A stretch of 61,276 nucleotides of DNA, taken from assembly GCA_027214125.1 (NCBI GenBank), contig JAPWHF010000018.1, positions 1 through 61,276 on the forward strand. Reading direction: 5' to 3'. Made by a program: the position numbers and the translations under genes. Source of the stretch: Zoogloeaceae bacterium G21618-S1. GTDB taxonomy: Bacteria; Pseudomonadota; Gammaproteobacteria; Burkholderiales; Rhodocyclaceae. The notes beneath the pieces are model-generated. The model did not search any database. It was not told the DNA's origin and saw only the letters and a list, made by a program, of their open reading frames with translations. The stretch's first letter is position 1. Each line of letters starts with the position of its first letter. Of the stretch, positions 57,978 to 61,276 are shown piece by piece.

Positions 57978-58249
57978 CTAGTCCAGCGGCTCCAGCGCCC
58001 GGAGGATCGCTTCCCGGGTTTCGTCGCTCAGTGCGTCAAGCTCGGACGCCGTCAGCAGATCCAGCCGGGCCAGGCTGATCAGCGTCATGATCGCGGTCGA
58101 GCGGCGCGGGTTATCGAAGGCCATCCCCAGCGTCTTGTCGCGCGCTTGCACCAAACGGTAGAGCGCCAGATAACGCGCGTGGGCCGATCCAGCGCCAGCG
58201 GATGCAAGCGGCGCAGCACCTTCCAGTCGGATTCGCGAATGTCTCTCAT
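57978..58249 (-). pseudogene. Decayed small gene (frameshift with probable internal deletion)
   Basis: The minus-strand ATG at 58249 begins MRDIRESDWKVLRRLHPLALD, a plausible protein start. At about 58185 the frame is lost; from there the sense continues in another frame as ARYLALYRLVQARDKTLGMAFDN to the stop at 57978. The two parts look like one small helical protein with some residues missing between them. Neither frame alone is a credible product. The family is not named; it resembles small hypothetical proteins of proteobacteria. Confidence 0.6.
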
Positions 58250-58396
58250 GTCCGTGTTCGATCGTGCGCGGAGGTCTCGTAGGCTGGGGGGGGGGCGAAC
58301 GAAATCGTGAGTCCATTCTAGTGGTGCGCCACCAATTGTTGAAGCGCCGCAGCCCTGCCGAGCTGCCACCACCAGAAGACAGTCGCTACGCGTGCG

Positions 58397-59458
58397 TCAC
58401 GGGCGAATCTCCGCGGCGCTCGGACGGGCACCGAACAGGCCGGCCACCTCGACCGATGGGCGCTCGCCAACATGGTGGCCCGATTCTGCGTGCCACTGCT
58501 GAGCACGCTCGCGGCCCAGATCGCGCAGCAGCTCGAGAAATGACCCGCTCGCCGACAGCTTGGATTCCGACGACAACTGGCTCATCACCTCCGAAGCTTC
58601 AATCAGATGGAAATTGGTCGACAGCAGGCGACGCTCCAGCCGGCCGCGCGACCACCACGGCTGCTGTTCGGCAAACTCGCGGGCATGCGCAAACATGCGC
58701 ATCTCGCGCAGAAAGTTCGCACTGAAGCCAAGCTCCATGCTGCGCGTGCGGATCTCATCGGCGCTGCGCGGCGTCTTGCTGTGGCGCATGGGGTTGATCA
58801 GCACCAGCAGGATGTCGCGGCTCTTGCCCGTGTAGAACAACGGGAACACCGCTGGATTGGCCGCGAAACCGCCGTCCCAGTAGTGCTCGCCATCGATCTC
58901 GATGCTGTGATGCACCGACGGCAGGCAGGCCGAGGCGAGCAGGGCGTCAGCGGTCAGTTCCCGCTCACGAAACAGCCGCAGACGGCCCGTGTTAGCCTCG
59001 GTGGCAGCAATGAACAAGCGCAGAGGGCTCTCGCGCCGCAGGCGTTCGAAGTCAATCTGCTTCGTCACCACGTCGCGCAAGGGGTTGTGGTCAAACGGGT
59101 TGAGTTCGTAGGGCGAAAAGAAACTCGCCCACATCATCATCATTTTCATCGCCGGCGCCAGGGTGCCGCTGTCGCCATCGAGCGTGCGCACCGTGACATC
59201 AAAAGGCACGCTGCTGGCCACCGCCTTCCAGAAAGCCGCCAGCGCCTCACGCGCCCCGTCGGGCCCGCCCGCCATCAGCCCCTGCGCCAGCACCGCCGCG
59301 TTCATCGCGCCCGCGCTGGTTCCGCTCACCGCGTCGAAATCGAGCTGGCCGGCTTCGAGTAGGTAATCGAGCACGCCCCAGGTAAACGCCCCGTGCGCGC
59401 CACCGCCCTGCAAGGCCAGGCTGATGGTCTTTCTTTTAGAGAAGGGTTTGATCCGCAT
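58397..59458 (-). CDS. Patatin-like phospholipase
   Basis: 353 residues. The oxyanion motif GGGAHGAF (18-25), nucleophile GTSAG (46-50, Ser48) and the Asp in WDGGFAANP are all present, so the catalytic dyad is intact. It is a predicted cytoplasmic lipid acyl hydrolase. AAGGAGGTCGAT lies immediately upstream of the ATG at 59458. The approximately 235 bases between it and the transposase gene hold one REP copy. Confidence 0.9.
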   Translation of the reverse strand: MRIKPFSKRKTISLALQGGGAHGAFTWGVLDYLLEAGQLDFDAVSGTSAGAMNAAVLAQGLMAGGPDGAREALAAFWKAVASSVPFDVTVRTLDGDSGTLAPAMKMMMMWASFFSPYELNPFDHNPLRDVVTKQIDFERLRRESPLRLFIAATEANTGRLRLFRERELTADALLASACLPSVHHSIEIDGEHYWDGGFAANPAVFPLFYTGKSRDILLVLINPMRHSKTPRSADEIRTRSMELGFSANFLREMRMFAHAREFAEQQPWWSRGRLERRLLSTNFHLIEASEVMSQLSSESKLSASGSFLELLRDLGRERAQQWHAESGHHVGERPSVEVAGLFGARPSAAEIRP

Positions 59459-59643
59459 ATCGACCTCCTTTCCGTCAGCTCCGCTGGCACGGATGCGTGC
59501 GCAGGCATCAGGAAGTGGGTGAATGAACGGTACACACACTACAGGCAAAAGATGTTGCGATGCAGCATTAATGCGATTGGTTTTGTATCAGGGTGCGACG
59601 AAGGCGGCGGGGGATGGTGTGCCGGCGACTGGAGGAGGCTTCG

Positions 59644-59676
59644 CGCGTAGGGCGGAAAAGCAAAGCGCCTTCCGCC
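59644..59676. repeat. REP element, left copy
   Basis: Of its 33 bases all but one are the reverse complement of 60285-60317. Internally GGCGGAA and TTCCGCC form a hairpin, the usual REP form. It lies 17 bases downstream of the RAYT gene. Confidence 0.8.
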
Positions 59677-59693
59677 ATTCCAGGCCACCGCAA

Positions 59694-60230
59694 TCATTCA
59701 CCCCTTTCCCCATGCCCAACAACAACCGCATCACCACCACCCCAATCGTCCGGATAAACACCCCGCGCGACACAGCGATGAAACGATGAGTGCGGCCAAT
59801 CGCCTACCGCGCCGACCAGTCCGTGTTTGAGCGGATTGATATGGACGTAGTCCACATGCGCCGCGTAATCGGCATCATCCCGGATCGTATGCTCCCAGAA
59901 CCGACGCTGCCAGATACCTCGCTCGCCCTTCACAATGCGCCTCGGTGACCGCCATTCCGTTTTCGGAAGCGCCTTGGCGAAGGCAATCTTGATCGCCCGC
60001 CAGCGGCCAGAGTAATCGCTATCGCCCAGCGGTAGCGTCCACACCGCGTGCATGTGATCAGGCAGCACCACCCACGCGTCGATATGAAACGGATGGCGCG
60101 AGCGAACCTTTCGAACGGCATCGCGAAGCATGTCGATGTGCACCACAAGCGCATCGCTGTCGCGGTCGAGCAGGTTGACCGTGAAGAAATAGCAGCCGCC
60201 CGGGATGCGGTTTCGGCGGTATTCCGGCAT
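59694..60230 (-). CDS. REP-associated tyrosine transposase (RAYT)
   Basis: 178 residues, Y1 transposase of the IS200/IS605-like RAYT group. The metal-binding HxH is His59-His61 in LPDHMHAVW, and the catalytic tyrosine is Tyr128 in DYVHINPLKHGLV. The N-terminus PEYRRNRIPGGCYFFTVNL is family-typical. REP copies flank the gene in inverse orientation, which is the expected arrangement. RAYTs recognise and cut REP single strands and are domesticated with their repeats. Confidence 0.93.
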   Translation of the reverse strand: MPEYRRNRIPGGCYFFTVNLLDRDSDALVVHIDMLRDAVRKVRSRHPFHIDAWVVLPDHMHAVWTLPLGDSDYSGRWRAIKIAFAKALPKTEWRSPRRIVKGERGIWQRRFWEHTIRDDADYAAHVDYVHINPLKHGLVGAVGDWPHSSFHRCVARGVYPDDWGGGDAVVVGHGERGE

Positions 60231-60284
60231 TCAAGGCGTAGTTCGTGGTGTTTGCCGCGGTGGCGGTGGATACGGAGAACGTTT

Positions 60285-60317
60285 GGCGGAAGGCGCTTCG
60301 CTTTTCCGCCCTACGCG
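60285..60317. repeat. REP element, right copy
   Basis: Inverted copy of 59644-59676 with one mismatch. It begins 11 bases beyond the stop codon of the 102-residue gene, where an attC site would be expected. Confidence 0.8.
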
Positions 60318-60328
60318 GGCTGAACAGG

Positions 60329-60637
60329 TTAGCGAAGCCTTGAGCCATTTGGATTTACTGCCTCTTCGTCTTTTCGGGTTGGGTAATACACCTTCTTTTC
60401 TTCGAGTTCGTAAAAGAGTAAGCCATGAATGCCATTGGCTTCGCTCTTGGGGATGCGGCGTAACCAAATGGCTTTGAATGCAGCATCAAGGGCTTTGGGA
60501 TCGCCACGACCATAGACCTCATCAATGAACGCAACATCTTGCCCTTCCGGGAAGATCAACGAAAACTCTTCGTTCGTGGCCGCAAAAATGTCGTAAACGG
60601 AATTCACCGCACCGTCGATGACCTGGATGTTTTTCAT
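60329..60637 (-). CDS. Hypothetical protein, probable cassette gene
   Basis: 102 residues, not recognised. It is soluble, with mixed alpha/beta character (MKNIQVIDGAVNSVYDIFAA at the start) and GC content visibly below that of the neighbours. Its ATG lies 3 bases after the GTTAGCA end of an attC-like dyad, and its stop TAA is within GCTAAC, the same layout as the preceding gene. These are the marks of integron cassettes. The function is unknown. Confidence 0.65.
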   Translation of the reverse strand: MKNIQVIDGAVNSVYDIFAATNEEFSLIFPEGQDVAFIDEVYGRGDPKALDAAFKAIWLRRIPKSEANGIHGLLFYELEEKKVYYPTRKDEEAVNPNGSRLR

Positions 60638-60639
60638 AG

Positions 60640-60711
60640 TGCTAACGTGAAAGCTCAGCCGAGGGCAAAATGCGCAGCGTTTTGACGGTCGGATGCAGCG
60701 AAATGTTAGGT
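60640..60711 (-). other. attC-like recombination site
   Basis: Read on the minus strand a 72-bp imperfect dyad starts ACCTAAC and ends GTTAGCA. The ends pair (CTAAC/GTTAG); inner arms GCT, CA and CCGA pair with TCGG, TG and AGC leaving an extrahelical G, and CAAAA pairs with TTTTG at the tip. This is the architecture of integron attC sites. The stop codon of the gene before it overlaps the first box. The R' box departs from the GTTRRRY consensus in its last bases. Confidence 0.65.
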
Positions 60712-61194
60712 AGCATCGCGGCTCTCTTTGACGGAATTGAGGAACTCAAAAGCCATTGGTATTTCCTCAGAGCAATACTCGGACCAATGTGGATGCTCTT
60801 TGCACCACTCGATAAAGTGGACTAAGCAGTCCAATTGTTCCAGAGACAGCTTGGACAACCGTTGCTCGGACTCAGCCTTATGCTTTTCACTGGGAGCGAG
60901 GTTGTAAATAAGGAACTCGGTTTCAATTGGATCGTGCAAGTCCTGTGTGATGCAGCGCTTCAGACAGGACGGAAGCGCCCAACGCCATCCCGCCGCAGAC
61001 AAGCATGACATGTCATTGTGCAGATAACGTATTGCCTCATCAGGCAGGCTTGGCTCGGTGAAGTGCTCTAGGTCGCTTCGAACGTCCTCACATTGGAGAC
61101 AGCCAGATTCGTGAAACATGACTGATCTGCCTGGAGGTTTTTGCACCATTGGCATGACTCGATCGATCTCCTCCAGTAGTGTGGCGGTTTCCAT
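60706..61194 (-). CDS. Hypothetical protein, probable cassette gene
   Basis: 162 residues, not recognised, with eight or so cysteines (for example CLQCEDV and WCKEHPHWSEYC) and no signal or membrane segment. GC content is lower than in the neighbours. The stop TAA overlaps the ACCTAAC box of the attC-like site. Its ATG lies 3 bases after GTTAGTT, a second possible R' box. The function is unknown. Confidence 0.65.
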   Translation of the reverse strand: METATLLEEIDRVMPMVQKPPGRSVMFHESGCLQCEDVRSDLEHFTEPSLPDEAIRYLHNDMSCLSAAGWRWALPSCLKRCITQDLHDPIETEFLIYNLAPSEKHKAESEQRLSKLSLEQLDCLVHFIEWCKEHPHWSEYCSEEIPMAFEFLNSVKESRDAT

Positions 61195-61197
61195 GCG

Positions 61198-61276
61198 AAC
61201 TAACGACGCTGTAGAAAAACCCGTTTCCGGGCCGAGTCGATCTTCCCGGCGTTGGCCGGTGCGGTTGAATTCGTCA
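61198..61276. other. Flank of the cassette region with a GTTAG box and hairpin
   Basis: On the minus strand this reads into GTCGTTAGTT just before the next ATG, like the R' end of another attC or an attI site. CCCG-GAAA-CGGG followed by TTTTT (61214-61231) resembles a short terminator. The window ends before a full site can be tested. Confidence 0.35.

Noticed and set aside
57738-58310. 190-codon plus-strand frame over the decayed gene
   Set aside because: No start signal or motif; the minus strand shows protein-like sequence in two frames.

Overview
The window looks like chromosomal DNA of a GC-rich betaproteobacterium of the order Rhodocyclales, probably Zoogloeaceae (Azoarcus/Thauera/Denitromonas-like). 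This rests on gene order and protein character, not on a database search. Supporting marks are the lolB-ispE-tRNA-Gln-prs-rplY-pth-ychF block, the glnA-DUF4124-ntrB-ntrC block, the coaE-zapD-yacG block, a PEP-CTERM protein and a chrBA chromate operon.

Layout. 1-180: the last codons and terminal repeat of an IS3-type element, whose diverged second copy reaches into the end of a transglutaminase-like gene. 0.2-3.6 kb: a transglutaminase and circularly permuted ATP-grasp/alpha-E pair. 3.7-10.6 kb: ftsX-ftsE-ftsY, and divergently two M16 peptidases, rsmD, coaD and a ferredoxin. 10.7-20.5 kb: dynamin-like GTPase and mutM, then the TPR-lolB-ispE-tRNA-prs-rplY-pth-ychF block. 20.5-32.3 kb: a diguanylate cyclase, gluQ, a CoA-binding protein, a phospholipase D-type synthase with an endonuclease/exonuclease/phosphatase partner, a RuBisCO-like protein with a cupin, a chemoreceptor with a haem c motif, nadA, a rhodanese and a cation efflux protein. 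32.3-37.1 kb: glnA and ntrBC. 37.2-42.6 kb: birA, coaX, a TrpB-like synthase, a SPOR protein, coaE, zapD and yacG. 42.6-49.2 kb: PEP-CTERM protein, DUF2789, GYD, Nudix/ThiE fusion, DUF815 ATPase with a 36-residue membrane protein, mltA and amt. 49.3-53.3 kb: hydrolase, cupin and the chrB-chrA-rhodanese operon. 53.3-61.3 kb: an accessory end with a kinase and CheB-CheR fusion, acetyltransferase, a decayed gene, a patatin, a REP-associated transposase and two low-GC hypothetical genes separated by an attC-like dyad.

How it works together. Nitrogen control is the clearest circuit. ntrBC lies beside glnA, which carries a perfect NtrC palindrome, a second weaker site three helical turns away and a -24/-12 sigma-54 promoter. 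amt, 14 kb away, carries a near-perfect NtrC site and a consensus sigma-54 promoter. The PEP-CTERM gene also has a sigma-54-type promoter, with a nested dyad in the enhancer position. The RuBisCO-like protein and its overlapping cupin match the pair that links methylthioadenosine salvage to deoxyxylulose phosphate in Rhodospirillum rubrum.

The most unusual stretch is the right end. The two small genes have the layout of integron cassettes: the stop codon lies inside a CTAAC box, a 72-bp imperfect dyad ends in GTTAG, and the next start follows within a few bases. A REP/RAYT unit sits immediately beyond the CTAAC box of the second cassette. No integrase is in the window. Nothing resembling a CRISPR array, phage or replication origin was seen.
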